Positions 23,801-34,048 of a DNA stretch of 64,000 bases are shown one piece after another. Made by a program: the position numbers and the translations under genes. Location: NCBI GenBank assembly GCA_903813345.2, contig CAIIXF020000001.1:47447885-47511884 (forward strand). Reading direction: 5' to 3'. The notes under the pieces were generated by a model that was given only the letters and a program-made list of their open reading frames with translations, did not search any database and was not told where the DNA came from. This DNA comes from Owenia fusiformis. Its lineage: Eukaryota > Annelida > Polychaeta > Sabellida > Oweniidae. How positions within the stretch are numbered: position 1 is the stretch's first letter; each line of letters starts with the position of its first letter.

Positions 23801-26800
23801 CATACGAGGGGCATTTGAAAAGTTAGTTTCTTTTTGCACTGATTTTTTTTATTTTTACAGATTTATTTATGAAACTTTCAGCATATGTTACATATACATA
23901 TATCTTGAGTATACATCAATATAAATATAATTCCTTATAAGGAAATGAACTTTTGGTTGCCATGGCAACAGCAAGACTTGGTTTCGTTGAGCTTTGTATA
24001 GACGTGTCGCAAAAAGGTCGCGCACACATTGTTACACATTTTCGCTTTTTAACACCACAGATTGTGACGTTTTATGAGAAAAATGTACACATATGGAAAT
24101 CCTTTCGTCCTCCACATTTGCCTCTATATCTCAAAATATTTAAGGGGAATAACTCTGATATCGTATATGTATTAACAATGGGATAGGAGCATCATAAAAC
24201 ACGAATCAATTGATATTTTAGGTGAAATAAATATACGTGTTGCTGTGCTTGAAAATAGTGTCAACAGGGGATATTTGCCAGATGTTTTGGTAACTCTTTT
24301 TTAAAAAAGAACGCGCAAGAATCGTGAACGGAGTGTAGTTGATCTAAAAACTTCATCGAAACAGCTTTAAAATGATATATAACTTTAATTAGAATATTAT
24401 CTTATAATCCGGGGAATCAAAGTTACATTCACGCGATACCCCTAAAAAACAAATGCGCCACCTTTTTGCGACACGTCATAACTATAATATTGAGAGGTCT
24501 AAAAACATGTTTTATATGCTATTTTGTTCCAACAAGGTTCGGAAAGACATTTATTTCATTCTCAAGAAAGAAAGGAGCAAAGCCAATTGCACTAAAAACA
24601 AAAATATGTTAACAAAAACAGTTATATAAAATATTTCTAAATAATTTTCGCATTAAATTGTTGTCAATCAGTCAACATTACATAAAATACCGTGTTTTTT
24701 ACAGAATGTTTTCAGTGATTGGTTTAAGAGAAAAACATTGTTGAATTCAGTTCTCCATATCGATACCACTCCTTTTGTCTTGTTCTCATCATTCCAGGTA
24801 TTTTTAGAGCAAAAAAGAAACGAACTTTTCAAATGCCCCTCGTATTTGAATTCTATAATTGAAAGTACATCTAGAAATATGGTTTCGAAAATTGTTTATC
24901 AACTTTAAATTATTTTTTTTGAAAATGTGATTTCTATTTCGGGGAGATTCCCCATAGACCTCATGTTTTAAAATCACAAAAGGTAAAATATCTTTTCTTT
25001 TAGTGGACAGATAACCTTTTTGCTTGACAAATTCTAATTTGCATTACTATTAGATACATACGGGTAATGAACCACGAAACAGTTGCATATTAAATTAAAA
25101 AGGAACTTTTTACTATACCCGCCATGCTATCTGACCCGAACGAACTGGTAACTACCTACTAGCATCCGAGTTATTATGACTCATTAATAAACGTGTAACG
25201 AAACTAAGAAGTGTAAAACGAATGAATTTCAAATGATAAAAGAATACACAGCCAATCTCAAACAACACTGTACAACGTTGTTTCAGAAACGGCACTGTAC
25301 AGTGTTGTTTAAACGGTGTTGTACAACGCTGTTTTAGAAACGGTATTGTACAGCGTTCAACACTGTTTAAAACAGCGTTGTACAACACCGTTTTAAACAA
25401 CACTGAACAATACCGTTTAAACAATAGTACAATCGTTCAATGCCGTTTCCAAGTTTTAATATGAAAAGTATACGGTTGTTCGTGAGCATTCTGATACTCA
25501 TAGCATCGTTCTGTTTCATCTGAACATCTCAGGGCGCCGGCTGAGAAGAAATGGGATGTCATGGTTTATCATGATAGTTCATGATTATAGGTCTACACTG
25601 TCCCTCCTACGAGGTGACCCAAAATTAGGTACTGTTATAGACCCAGGCATAAAACTGTCAGTGCTATACAATGTAAGCTTACATTAATGATATATCACTG
25701 GATATGCAATATTTTCCTTATTCCAGGTATTAGGGGGAGGATGTGTTGGATTGGCTATATGGGTACTTGTCGACAAGAAATACTTGAACGCATTGACGAA
25801 AATTGGAGGTTTAGATGATTACAATGTGATGTCACTCTTAGAGAAATGCGCTTATTCCTTAATAGTTGGTGGAGCTGTAATTTTTGCAATCGCCTTCCTT
25901 GGCTGCTGTGGGGTCATGAATGACAACAAGTTGGCTGTTTTCTTGGTAATTCGAAACTGTTATTTATCACGATATATAGATCAGTAGAGATATGATCATG
26001 ACTGGAATAACATTGTCATTTTTGGATCGGATTCCGCTTACTAGCTAGTAAGCCATTCATATCGATATACAAATATTTACACCAAGTTTGCTCACAGTTT
26101 TTAATTTTTTATCATCAACTCCTCATTGATTATTAAAATAGGCTACCCTGTAGTTTCATATATTCATATCCACGGCCATACAGTACATAGCATTAGAGTG
26201 AACAAGGACGGGTTGATATAAGACTTAGTGTGATTCGTGTTGCAATATATGACGATTTTTCTGGTCAATGTTATTAAAATACGAAATCGCGAAGCAGTGT
26301 ATTACAATCGGCAGAATAAAATCGAAAGTAAACTATTTCAACGTAAATCATACACTGTTCAAAATCGAAGTCTTTGATACGATTTAAATTTGATAACCAA
26401 ACCAGAAAGAAACTACCATATTTTCTGTACAGTATGTTATACCAGTATATATAAGTAGCCATTCCGGTACATACCACATTCACTGTTCCACAACTAGTTA
26501 CTTTGACGGAACGTCAATGTAACAAAATGGATGAACTTCCTCTTTACGAGTTTTCTGTTTTCTCGATTTAACCCTACTTGTAAGTCAAGCTGCAGATTAT
26601 AATTTGGCACAAAGCTAGAAAATATAGTCTAGTTTCAATAAGTTTCTTCAAATTGGAATTTGTTTTGTAAATGAAGTTGCAATTCATATATTCAGCCCCT
26701 CGCTTTTTTTACATTGACGAAAGTGCGTTTTATTACCAATGTATGTAACTTTGACAACTTACGTCAATGTAACAAAAGCGATGGTCTAAATGCATGAATT

Positions 26801-29800
26801 GCTGCTTTATTCAAAAATCAAATTCCAAACCGAGTGCATATTCTAAAAGCGAGACTATGTCGTCTAACTACGTAAGTTTAAATCGAGAAAACAAAAAACT
26901 CGTATCCAGGAAGTTCATCCATTTTGTTACATTGACGTTCCGTCAAAGTAACTAGTTGTGGAACAGTGACATTATTATTTAATCAGTTTTTCTCGTTAAT
27001 GTGACAACACGCGTACGGGCAACACGTACCCTTAATATTGTGAGTTATATGTGTTGTAGTATGCTGTCGTGTTATCGCTGACAGTTATATGCGAGGCGAC
27101 AGGCGGGGTTATAGCCGTTATATTCAAGGAACAGGTAAGTAAACAACCATATTCTGTGCCGTGCTATATCTCTGGATGTACAAAAACGTGCAACATGACA
27201 GCCATCACAACATGATCAGTATAACCAATTAGGTAAAAGGATGTTCAATCGATTTGCTGTTATGAATATGATACTGGGATTACCGCTAATTAGTTTTGTT
27301 TCATTTAAAATTGACCGTACGGATGCGTCATAGATCAGATATCTCGAACTATTTATAAAGAATCTACAAATATCAGGGCGTCAAATCATGAGATTATTTC
27401 CTGGATCGGAAGTCGGATATTACACTGATCCTGACACTAAGATCCCCCAAAATCATTCTAAATATGGTAAATATGAGGTAATATTTTTCAGCTGGAGGTA
27501 GAACTAAAATCGTTTCTTAACGACACAATTTATGAGAAATACGACGGAGATCTGTTTACTGCAGAACCATATTCTCTCGCCTGGGACTTCGCCCACGTTA
27601 CAGTAGGTGCAATAAGAGATGTCCCTGGTATATTACTCTTTGTATAATTTCTAAACAAATGAGAGGGGTGTATATACGTTATATGTTGCACTGTACAAGG
27701 TGCAAGAAACATTAACTGTTCACCCCTACAAAAAATTCAACTGATAATAGTACAATAACGTCATTTCAAAGGGCAATATAGTGAAATATTGGACCAAGGG
27801 CCGCAGGCCCAAGGTCCAATATTTCACTATTTTGCCCGCAGAAATGACGTTATTACTATTATTACCACCGTTAATGCCCAGGGCTGAAATAGCAAATTTG
27901 AAATAGAAAATCTTACGCACTGAACGATATCACTTTTCCAGGGAAACATAGCCGGGCGGATAATGTCATTATTGCCCGACTAAAGTCATTAACGCCCGAC
28001 ACAATATTGCTCACGTCAATATAGCAATTTAAATGCCTTCTCAACTAGTACTAAAACTCCTAGAACAGGCCCTGCAAGGTGGTAATAATATAATATAGTA
28101 AACATGTGTCGAATTCAATTCTTCAGTTACGAGCTGTGTTATACCACGGTGTATAACCCAAACGCTCCTACATGCACGACGGAGCGTTACATTTACGCGG
28201 AAACGCTCCGGAGCGAAATAAAATGGCGGCTAATGAAGATTCTACTATGACCGTAAGTATTGTTTCTCTCGTTTCTCTTACATATCATATGTCATGGTGA
28301 AATATTATGTACCATTCGATGAACAATACCGTGAGCAAAGATCTTATTTATTCAACTTCTGGTGGTAAACTGTTATTTGCTTGATCACAGCTCCGTAGTG
28401 TAGATCGAACGAATCTGAAGATGACGATTTGACCACAAATTACGAATTAAACTAGTATTTCTATGAAAACGTTAATCTTTCTGTTTAAGTAGTAGATCAC
28501 AAACTCGTATATTCTCATTTCCTAAAATCCCAGTCCAAATCCATTACTTGTTCTCGAGAAATCGCTTGTTTTCCTCGAAACGCTCCGTCGATTTAGACCA
28601 CAATTTTAGAAACGCTCTTACCATTTTGTTTTGATATCATTTTCAGATTATTAGAGAAGAGTTCCGAATCGAATCTATCTCTCAAAAACGTGTTGTACTT
28701 GTTAGGCAAATTGAAACATCTGAACCTGGTGGTGCTAAACGTGCAACTAGCTGATTAAAGCCTATACATTAGATGATGTCATGCCTACATATGTGCTAAA
28801 TCATAAAACTATAGAAAAAACGAAAAGTTATATGTGAATTAATCTTTCTTCTATTGATGCCAAGGGATATAATAGATCTTTTCTTTCTCTTCCTGAAAAG
28901 GAAAGGCAAGCTATATATTTCCTTAACTGATCTAGACTACCGGAGCGTTTCCAATTCACTGTGTTAACCAGATCGGAGCGTTTCTTGAATATGAGAATGT
29001 CATCATTTTTAAGACTGGATTTTCGGTCATCAAATCACTATTACGATAATGTATGGTGCGTTGAAGCATTGGAATTTGACTAAAATATACGTTGGTGCTC
29101 TAATCTTGGCTCAACTCATCACATGTATCGACAAAAGGGGTTTTGACCGGTATAATGACAAATACGTTTTGAATTTTGATAACTATACTGCTTCGTACAG
29201 CTCTTCCTAATTGCTTCAAACGTCAACAGCCAGCCACGTACAACATGAATATCACACCCATCGAATGGTATACTCGAAATATGTAACTCATACCTCTTAT
29301 TCCCATTATTGGGGAAATTGTCAGACGGCTCATCATTCCCGCCAGACAGTTTTCTTACTCCGGAGCGTTTCTTTGCTTAATTTCAGTAATGAAACGCTCC
29401 ATCGTGCATGTAGGAGCGTTTGGGTTATACACCGTGTATACGAGCGTAGCTTTGTATGACTTAATATCACAAATAAAAGGTTTAATAGGTTATCGTATAC
29501 ATATGATATTTCTATTATATATTGTGGCATTCAGACTTATATACTGTTCTTATGTTTTAGTTTGATTGCTGTGGAATCTACAACTACACAGATTTTTATA
29601 TTGCGCAACACTGGAACAGAACATATACTTACCAAGATGGAAACAGTACTGTTGCCATGGTGGCAGACATTCCTACAATGTGCTGTAAAATAAAGGACAA
29701 AGCACTTTACCCTCTAAATGTTCTTAATCTTGAGCTTCAAAACACGACCTGCCCTCTATACCCGACAGCTGCAAACTCCTGGTTTTTAACGGTAAGTTAA

Positions 29801-32800
29801 ATGACGATGGGCTCCATGTCAATGTACAACGTTGCTGATAAATAATGGAATATTAGATTTGGCAGATCAGAATTGATGTTTCGGAGGAAGACAACATTAT
29901 TTCGATTCAATTTAGCAATTCATTTTATAGGGAAATCATAACCACACATTTCATCTAAAAATCAACATTTTTAGGGAAAGTATTTACATTTAAAGGGGCA
30001 CTTTGGGAATTTTCAACATTTTTGAGGCAAAATAAAGACTTACATTTAAATTTCATAGCATGTCCAATGTGTTGATAAGAACCTTATCTTTCATTTGACA
30101 CCAACAACACCTCAAATTGACCACATCAAAGCTTACAATAAATTATCAAAAAATATTTTCGGTCTATCAAACTTTATATATCAAGTTTTTATCAATGTCA
30201 TTGAAAGATGGCAGAGTTGTTTGTATTACATGATACATTCATTTTATACAAGTGTCGCCATCTTTTAAATAAATAGTAATTTAAAACATGCACTCTGTTT
30301 AACATGTGCATGCATGATCTCTGAACTACAAATGCTTTTTTCTATGTGAGTTACTTTTTCTTGGTTCAATATTAAAGCAAATCAAACTTTGTGTCATATT
30401 TGAGCTAGTGTGTGAGTAACACGTTTCAATGATTTCTTTTTTCTTTTTTCTTCTTAATTAAGTATAGTGCAGCTTTAAGTTTTCAGGTCATGAAGATGGA
30501 AGTGTCCTCTATCTAATGATAGCACTAATAAGCGGTACACTCCATAAGTTTGGCAACCTTAGCTCACTCATTGAACTACTTGTTCATGTTTGAATTTTTA
30601 TTTACATAACCTGTGAAAAAAATACTTATGATATCGATTGGAATATACTTGACTTCATTTCTAATGCGTTCAAATTTTCCCCAATTTTTTCCTCAATTAC
30701 AATAGGTCGAAAATTGATGATAAATCTGATGAATTTTTGAAAATCGACATTCGAAAATGGTATTTACACGTCGCACGAAACTGGGGACAATTAGCGTAAC
30801 ATTATGGCGTCAAAAAAACAAAACAAAACGATGAGCAGTATAGGGCGCAAACAGCCTTACAACGTCAAAAACGACAAGCGTCACATTTTTTACAAGTTTA
30901 GTCAATCTAAAAATAAAATACTTTATCCTTATCTAATCATTACAAAATTTACAGGGTAGCAAGATCTCGAGGACAATATTTCTAAAATGTTTTTGAATTT
31001 TGAAAAACGGTCAAGAAATCCACTTGGGGCGTTAGTAAAAATTGATATGTATGGAATTTGTGGTAAAAAATCGATGCGTCACATTTTTTCAAGTCTCGAA
31101 AACCAGCTCTTATTTTGATATTATTTGCAAAATAAACAAACCGGTTATTGTTTTGTAAATTTCGCCATGACAATATTGTGCAGTTAAATTTTCTTTCAAA
31201 TCAGACCTAAATTAGAAGGTTAAATGAAGGTAAACTTATTGCTCGTCCCATTCGCCTTCAAAACCTTACACAATTTTGAAAATTTTAAAAGCGTTCGTAT
31301 AAGATAATTTGAAATGTAGCCGTTAAGCAATTGTGACGTCATAAATGCAAATGTTCCATTGAATAGATTGTGAAATTTAAGTGGGATTTTGATCATTATT
31401 TCAAAAGTTATCTCAATTTCAACGAGCCCTGTAAGCGTAAAGTGTTACGTCTTACAGCGTATTTGACGATGTCGGAGTAGATTTAACTTTAAAAATGTGT
31501 TGGATCCCATCAACATTTTGAAGGAAATATAATTTCATTGAAATGCGAATAAAAAATACTTCAAAATGATATGTAAAACACATAGTTGGCTTTTTAAATA
31601 AGGCAGAGATTAACGTTCAAAGCTGAGATAAGCCCGCATTTCCCGAATTGTCCCCAGGTCCGTGCACGTCATAATTATCTCCTACATTGCACAACGACAT
31701 ACATCAAATATTGTTGACACGCGGCTTCATATGTCTTTGAACAGTAACTATATATGAGGACGACCTTATATTTTAGTTCTTAGCATAGGCATATGGCATG
31801 ACACTGTTTTATAAAAAAAATCTGAGTGAGAATTATTGAAATCATAAAGACATAATCAATCGTTCATTAGTCTTTCTGATGTTGCATTCAGTTGGGAAAT
31901 CTCACGATTTATAAAAAATAAAAAGTAAGTTAATGCTGGATGTAAAGATGAACAGACAGGATTAACCCGAAGTTATTAGTCTACATCATTAATATAATTA
32001 TTTAACATATTGCATTAGTTTAGTTATCAAATAACTTTATATACGATGTCAAAACAAAATTGCGCACTTTTAATTAAAGAACTAATTTCTTCGTAAATAC
32101 TTATTTTGATATTTGGCGACTGAATACTGAGTAAATGATGTACTAGTATTTTGGCATTTGTTCTAGGGTTGTTACGATTCTGTTAAAGCGTGGATATTAC
32201 AGAATGACATCCTCCTCTTGTGTGTAGGGATAGGCATCGCATTTATTGAGGTGGGTCACAAACATGCCCATTGTAATATACTAAGAACGTTTTGCCATAT
32301 ATTTTACTACATTATTATTCAATATCTGATGTGTCTTTGGTAAATGTAGTTAAAGACACATTATGCACATTTTAGTTTAAGCCTAATTTGTGTCATTTGT
32401 TTTCTTGTCAATCTAGGCATTCGGGTGATTATAAAAATAATGTTCAGAATAGATTTGCCTATATACACGATACTTTTTTTAAACCTGAAATGATTACAAG
32501 GTCAAAGGTACTTTAAGGTGTTTTAAGGCCCTTTTGGGGCCACCGGCCCCTTTGCAACTCATGATGAGGTAATCCGAGGTCAAGGCTAACGTTTATTGGT
32601 CAAGGTCATTCCAAGGCCAGGGGTCAATATCTGGGTGTTTTAAGGCCATTTGGAGTTGCTGTCTTGATATCCCATGGCCAATGTCATTTCAAGGTCAAAT
32701 ATCAATAACTAGGTATTTTGCGTTTTAAGGCCAATTTGGGGATGCTGCGAACGGCGCAGTTAGATTGTTAGTGTAAATAATTATGTTTGAAATAATATTG

Positions 32801-33106
32801 AAATATTGACCTGATTTCTTAGGTGATCAAATGTTTGACAATATGGTTTTTATAGTTTTGAATATATGGACAAAGCATCAGATGGGTTATTTAAGCAAGG
32901 CCTATAAACGCTTGCAATATCTCCCACTTTGTTTTAAAATTAATTTACCTTTAACTTGCAAATTGCAAAACATGTATCACTATATAACTATTGGAAATTA
33001 CATTTTTATTATTTTATTATTTCAGATAGTTGGTATAACTGCAGCATGCTGTGTTTTCTTTGATATTAAAAGAAAAAATGAATCAAAAGTAGGACAAGGC
33101 GAGTGA
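20807..33106 (+). CDS. Tetraspanin, complete, 7 coding exons, 288 aa
   Basis: Four-pass membrane scaffold of the tetraspanin family. Exons: 20807-20872, 25727-25945, 27060-27134, 27492-27602, 29561-29791, 32167-32250, 33026-33106; every exon is a multiple of three, so all introns are phase 0. TM1 lies at about 16-38, TM2 at 63-82 (ending FLGCCG), TM3 at 93-115 and TM4 at 246-270. Glu occurs in TM3 and TM4, as is usual in the family. The large extracellular loop carries the diagnostic CCG motif (C160, C161, G162), then CC at 198-199, C221 and C236, giving six cysteines, and five N-x-S/T sites. The short cytoplasmic tail ends KRKNESKVGQGE. Length and layout are typical of CD9/TSPAN1/TSPAN18-type proteins; I cannot name the orthologue. 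The start is the only ATG ahead of TM1 with a good donor (CTG|gtaagt) after 22 codons. A polyadenylation signal AATAAA lies at 33553-33558. The introns hold many mobile elements. Confidence 0.93.
21527..23530 (+). CDS. Non-LTR retrotransposon reverse transcriptase, 5'-truncated but with an intact 667-aa frame
   Basis: LINE-type reverse transcriptase lying in tetraspanin intron 1 in the same orientation as the gene. RT motifs in order: RKATGVDQIPNEFIK near the start, an NYRGI block, FIDISKAFD (Asp near residue 157), GVKQGCILSP (from about 213) and the catalytic FADD at 255-258. A C-terminal Cys/His cluster (CILCK at about 578, then H and C) follows. The endonuclease domain usual upstream is absent; homology seems to start near 21560, so the ATG at 21527 is probably incidental and the copy is truncated. 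There is no stop or frameshift across about 2 kb, which argues for a recent insertion. Clade (CR1, Tx1, I-like or other) is not decided. Confidence 0.9.
   Translation: MHQYCHLNVIIYADIQGVISNLSNRKATGVDQIPNEFIKYSKDTLIKPLLDLFTLIKMYETIPDEWKYGLLKPLHKCGDLETLDNYRGITITSNVYKVFSSLIESKMMSYLQENNLLGNLQGAFQKGHRLENHIFTLKGICGIRKSQRLKTYLAFIDISKAFDVLDRDMLFIKLWEKGIHGKLWRTLRHLYSNVQNKVIFGNFCTDWFESDVGVKQGCILSPTLFLIVMSDLENSLMKTNLGVNLDNERIPCLLFADDIVLLGKDENDLKMLLQTVNTFGIKWGFKFSRKKSKIMVIGKHIDREKIWKLGDLNLTEVTDYKYLGYMFHKNLRDSHHINNFVKEKARKMYNYTSATLTKHCNVNRIEFGNTIYKSMLEPAILHSCSIWSTLTKESNKTLKSIQYRAAQAVLQLKCKPAHSALIGDLGWSPICGIYEKRLIDYFIYLKYKACKTSLSHKIFCSLMKRFEQDNEASWKYVSNVKELLCKRGLDDVIYRRDCDWYDNYLSICKDEYVNEFHSSIKEYSSLKFYSKIKKHTNLENYLKQNNDFYGSKLKFLAKCNKFALYSNYESQRKTDGKCILCKDNVDDSIQHRLVECYFFNKERTHFYCKLLDKCNENVFNYFISCTSENKLYFMLGGDVLSQWGHDQFYIVDGLVKQFLTKIFKPDL
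21540..23655 (+). mobile_element. 5'-truncated non-LTR retrotransposon (LINE) copy
   Basis: This entry covers the RT frame plus a roughly 100-bp 3' untranslated end. That end holds a small hairpin (TAGACG ... CGTCTA near 23574-23627) and a (TAAA)n tail at 23629-23650, the sort of microsatellite tail left by several LINE clades. The left border near 21540-21560 is inferred from where protein similarity begins. I found no convincing target-site duplication. Confidence 0.8.
23629..23652 (+). repeat. (TAAA)n tail of LINE copy
   Basis: Five or six TAAA units end the retrotransposon. Confidence 0.85.
23805..24842. mobile_element. 1038-bp TA-flanked inverted-repeat DNA element (Tc1/mariner-type, non-autonomous)
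   Basis: Ends CGAGGGGCATTTGAAAAGTT (left) and its reverse complement (right), with inverted repeats of about 33 bp and one substitution plus one indel. TA lies on each side (23803-23804, 24843-24844). It interrupts a dispersed repeat whose other copy (19678-20110) reads gtgatgtcaTAtttgaa across the same point, giving the empty site. No transposase frame is present. It contains a second inserted element at 24001-24477. It lies in tetraspanin intron 1. Confidence 0.85.
24001..24477 (-). mobile_element. 477-bp inverted-repeat element nested inside the TA-flanked element (short copy)
   Basis: Termini GACGTGTCGCAAAAAGGT and its complement, flanked by ATA on both sides (23998-24000, 24478-24480), a 3-bp duplication. 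It is an internally deleted version, in opposite orientation, of the 911-bp copy at 47624-48534; the missing block is about 430 bp in the middle. No coding potential seen. Confidence 0.8.
25255..25450. repeat. Quasi-palindromic tandem array of GTTGTACAACG-type units
   Basis: About eight alternating-orientation units (AACACTGTACAACGTTGTTT, AAACGGTGTTGTACAACGCT) fill this stretch of tetraspanin intron 1. The region can fold on itself almost completely. Confidence 0.75.
26481..26968. mobile_element. 488-bp inverted-repeat element with 5-bp target duplication
   Basis: Ends CACTGTTCCACAACTAGTTA and complement; arms of about 90 bp with about four mismatches. ACATT flanks both sides (26476-26480, 26969-26973). 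The inner arms contain further inverted ACATTGACG/CGTCAATGT motifs. The 5-bp duplication and CAC start recall the element at 28145-29436, though the rest of the termini differ. It lies in tetraspanin intron 2. Confidence 0.8.
27754..28090 (-). repeat. Composite repeat: 101-bp palindrome plus TTATTACCACC-bounded module (copy 2)
   Basis: The palindrome 27754-27854 has arms of about 45 bases (AATAACGTCATTTC ... GAAATGACGTTATT). It is followed by a module bounded by ATTATTACCACC (about 27857) and GGTGGTAATAAT (ending about 28088). The whole matches 3676-3936 in reverse orientation. It lies in tetraspanin intron 4. Confidence 0.7.
28145..29436 (+). mobile_element. 1292-bp Transib-like inverted-repeat element, non-autonomous
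   Basis: Both ends begin CACGGTGTATAACCC; the 44-bp inverted repeats differ at one base. A 5-bp target duplication, TATAC, flanks it (28140-28144, 29437-29441). Copies of AAACGCTCC or its complement GGAGCGTTT recur in both subterminal regions and internally. CAC-starting termini of the CACRRTG type plus a 5-bp duplication are the hallmarks of the Transib superfamily, relatives of RAG recombinase elements. No long transposase frame remains, but a first-exon-like segment is present at 28222-28252. It lies in tetraspanin intron 4. Confidence 0.75.
28222..28754 (+). pseudogene. Possible transposase or captured-gene leader: two exon-like segments in the Transib-like element
   Basis: An ATG just inside the left end opens ten codons (MAANEDSTMT) ending at a good donor (ACC|gtaagtatt near 28253). 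About 390 bases on, tttcag at about 28641-28646 precedes an open stretch of about 35 codons (IIREEFRIESISQKRVVLV...) that ends at a TGA near 28752. This would fit the 5' remnant of the element's own transposase gene or of a captured gene. I do not recognise the peptide. Confidence 0.3.
29988..30480. repeat. Possible inverted-repeat element with TTAAAG..GCACT ends
   Basis: TTTAAAGGGGCACT near 29990 faces AGTGCAGCTTTAA near 30466. It includes a hairpin pair (GAAAGATGGCAG ... CGCCATCTTTT near 30203-30267). Weak evidence; in tetraspanin intron 5. Confidence 0.35.
30766..31671. mobile_element. About 906-bp element with CTGGGGACAATT inverted ends
   Basis: ACACGTCGCACGAAACTGGG plus GACAATT at left faces AATTGTCCCCAGG plus TCCGTGCACGTC at right, arms of about 25 bases with mismatches. 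There is no coding content. In tetraspanin intron 5. Confidence 0.55.
32495..32745 (+). repeat. Degenerate tandem repeat rich in AAGGTCA half-sites
   Basis: GTTTTAAGGCC..TTTGG recurs three times. AAGGTCA occurs at least four times, twice or more as TCAAGGTCA, the extended half-site bound by monomeric nuclear receptors (ERR, SF-1). It may be only a simple repeat. In tetraspanin intron 6. Confidence 0.5.
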
Positions 33107-33552
33107 CCTTGAGGCCTAGTGTTGACATACTGTTGGATTTCCAAGTTTTCTCGTGTGTCTAATTGTCTAAAGCATTAGTATATACAGTGCATACCCGAGT
33201 ATATACTAAAATGTATTTTAACTTCTCTTACACTTTTTAAAGAACTCGATTCTAACTATTTACAAAGGGTACACAGAAAAATATACACTTGCTCTAAAAG
33301 GTTAGTATCCTGTCCTATTCCGCAAATGCGTGGTAGTAAAGCAATTTGCAATTTGCAGTTTGCAATTTTATCAAATTCATATTTCATTTTTATTATTTTA
33401 TGGCCTTTTGTAATTGCGGGACAAAATTAAAATTGACGCAGGATAAATGGATTTCCTGTTGACAAGCTTTTGGAGGGAGTGTAAATTATATAAGATTAAC
33501 AAAGGGTTTGCAAATAACATATAATAATTTTTAAGGGTGTATCATTTTTTGT

Positions 33553-33558
33553 AATAAA
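33553..33558 (+). terminator. Candidate polyadenylation signal of the tetraspanin
   Basis: AATAAA 447 bases after the stop codon, followed by a T-rich stretch. Confidence 0.4.
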
Positions 33559-33735
33559 CTTTTTTTATTATAAATGTGTTACTTTGTACTGTTTAATTAC
33601 ATCGACTCCGAGCAGATAATAATGTGATTTTGTATCTTGCGAATGATATACTTTTATAAGTTTGCTTGTTCGAAACATTGTCCAAGATCCTGTAGAATTT
33701 CTATTTCAAACATTTTGATGCATCAGTTATCGTCA

Positions 33736-34048
33736 CTACATTGGCGTCGGAAGGGGGAGGGCGTTTGGGGCGACCGCCCCCGCCCCCCCCCCCTCTTTCC
33801 AAGATTTTTTTTAGATTAGTAAAAGTCAACGTTTTTTAGTCAACGTAAAGTTAAGTTTTCTAAAAAAAAAAATTTTTATTGGGTATATTGTTCTGAGATA
33901 TGTTCAGAATGCATCAGAAGGGTCTAAAGTGTTCGAAAATTTTCTGGGGCATGCCCCCGATATTCCTAGATTGCGCGCTTCACGCACGATCCATTCATAC
34001 CCAAAAGTCGCCCTTTCCCTTGGAAAATCCTTTTGACGCCCCTGTACT
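33736..34048. mobile_element. Dispersed repeat with GGCGTC/GACGCC ends and C-rich tract
   Basis: Begins TACATTGGCGTCGGAAGGGG and ends CCTTTTGACGCCCCTGTA; contains a poly-C run at 33782-33793 and GGGGCATGCCCCC. The ends are imperfect inverted repeats. Copies of such sequence are common in invertebrate genomes; assignment is tentative. Confidence 0.45.

Larger units (their letters stand above)
23727..25178 (+). repeat. Dispersed repeat, copy 2, split by a nested DNA element
   Basis: Left part 23727-23804 and right part 24843-25178 match the copy at 19678-20110. The 1038-bp element between them entered at a TA dinucleotide. It lies in tetraspanin intron 1. Confidence 0.75.

Noticed and set aside
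23953-24186. 77-codon frame in the TA-flanked element as a transposase
   Set aside because: It spans the nested element border at 24001, so cannot be an original protein.
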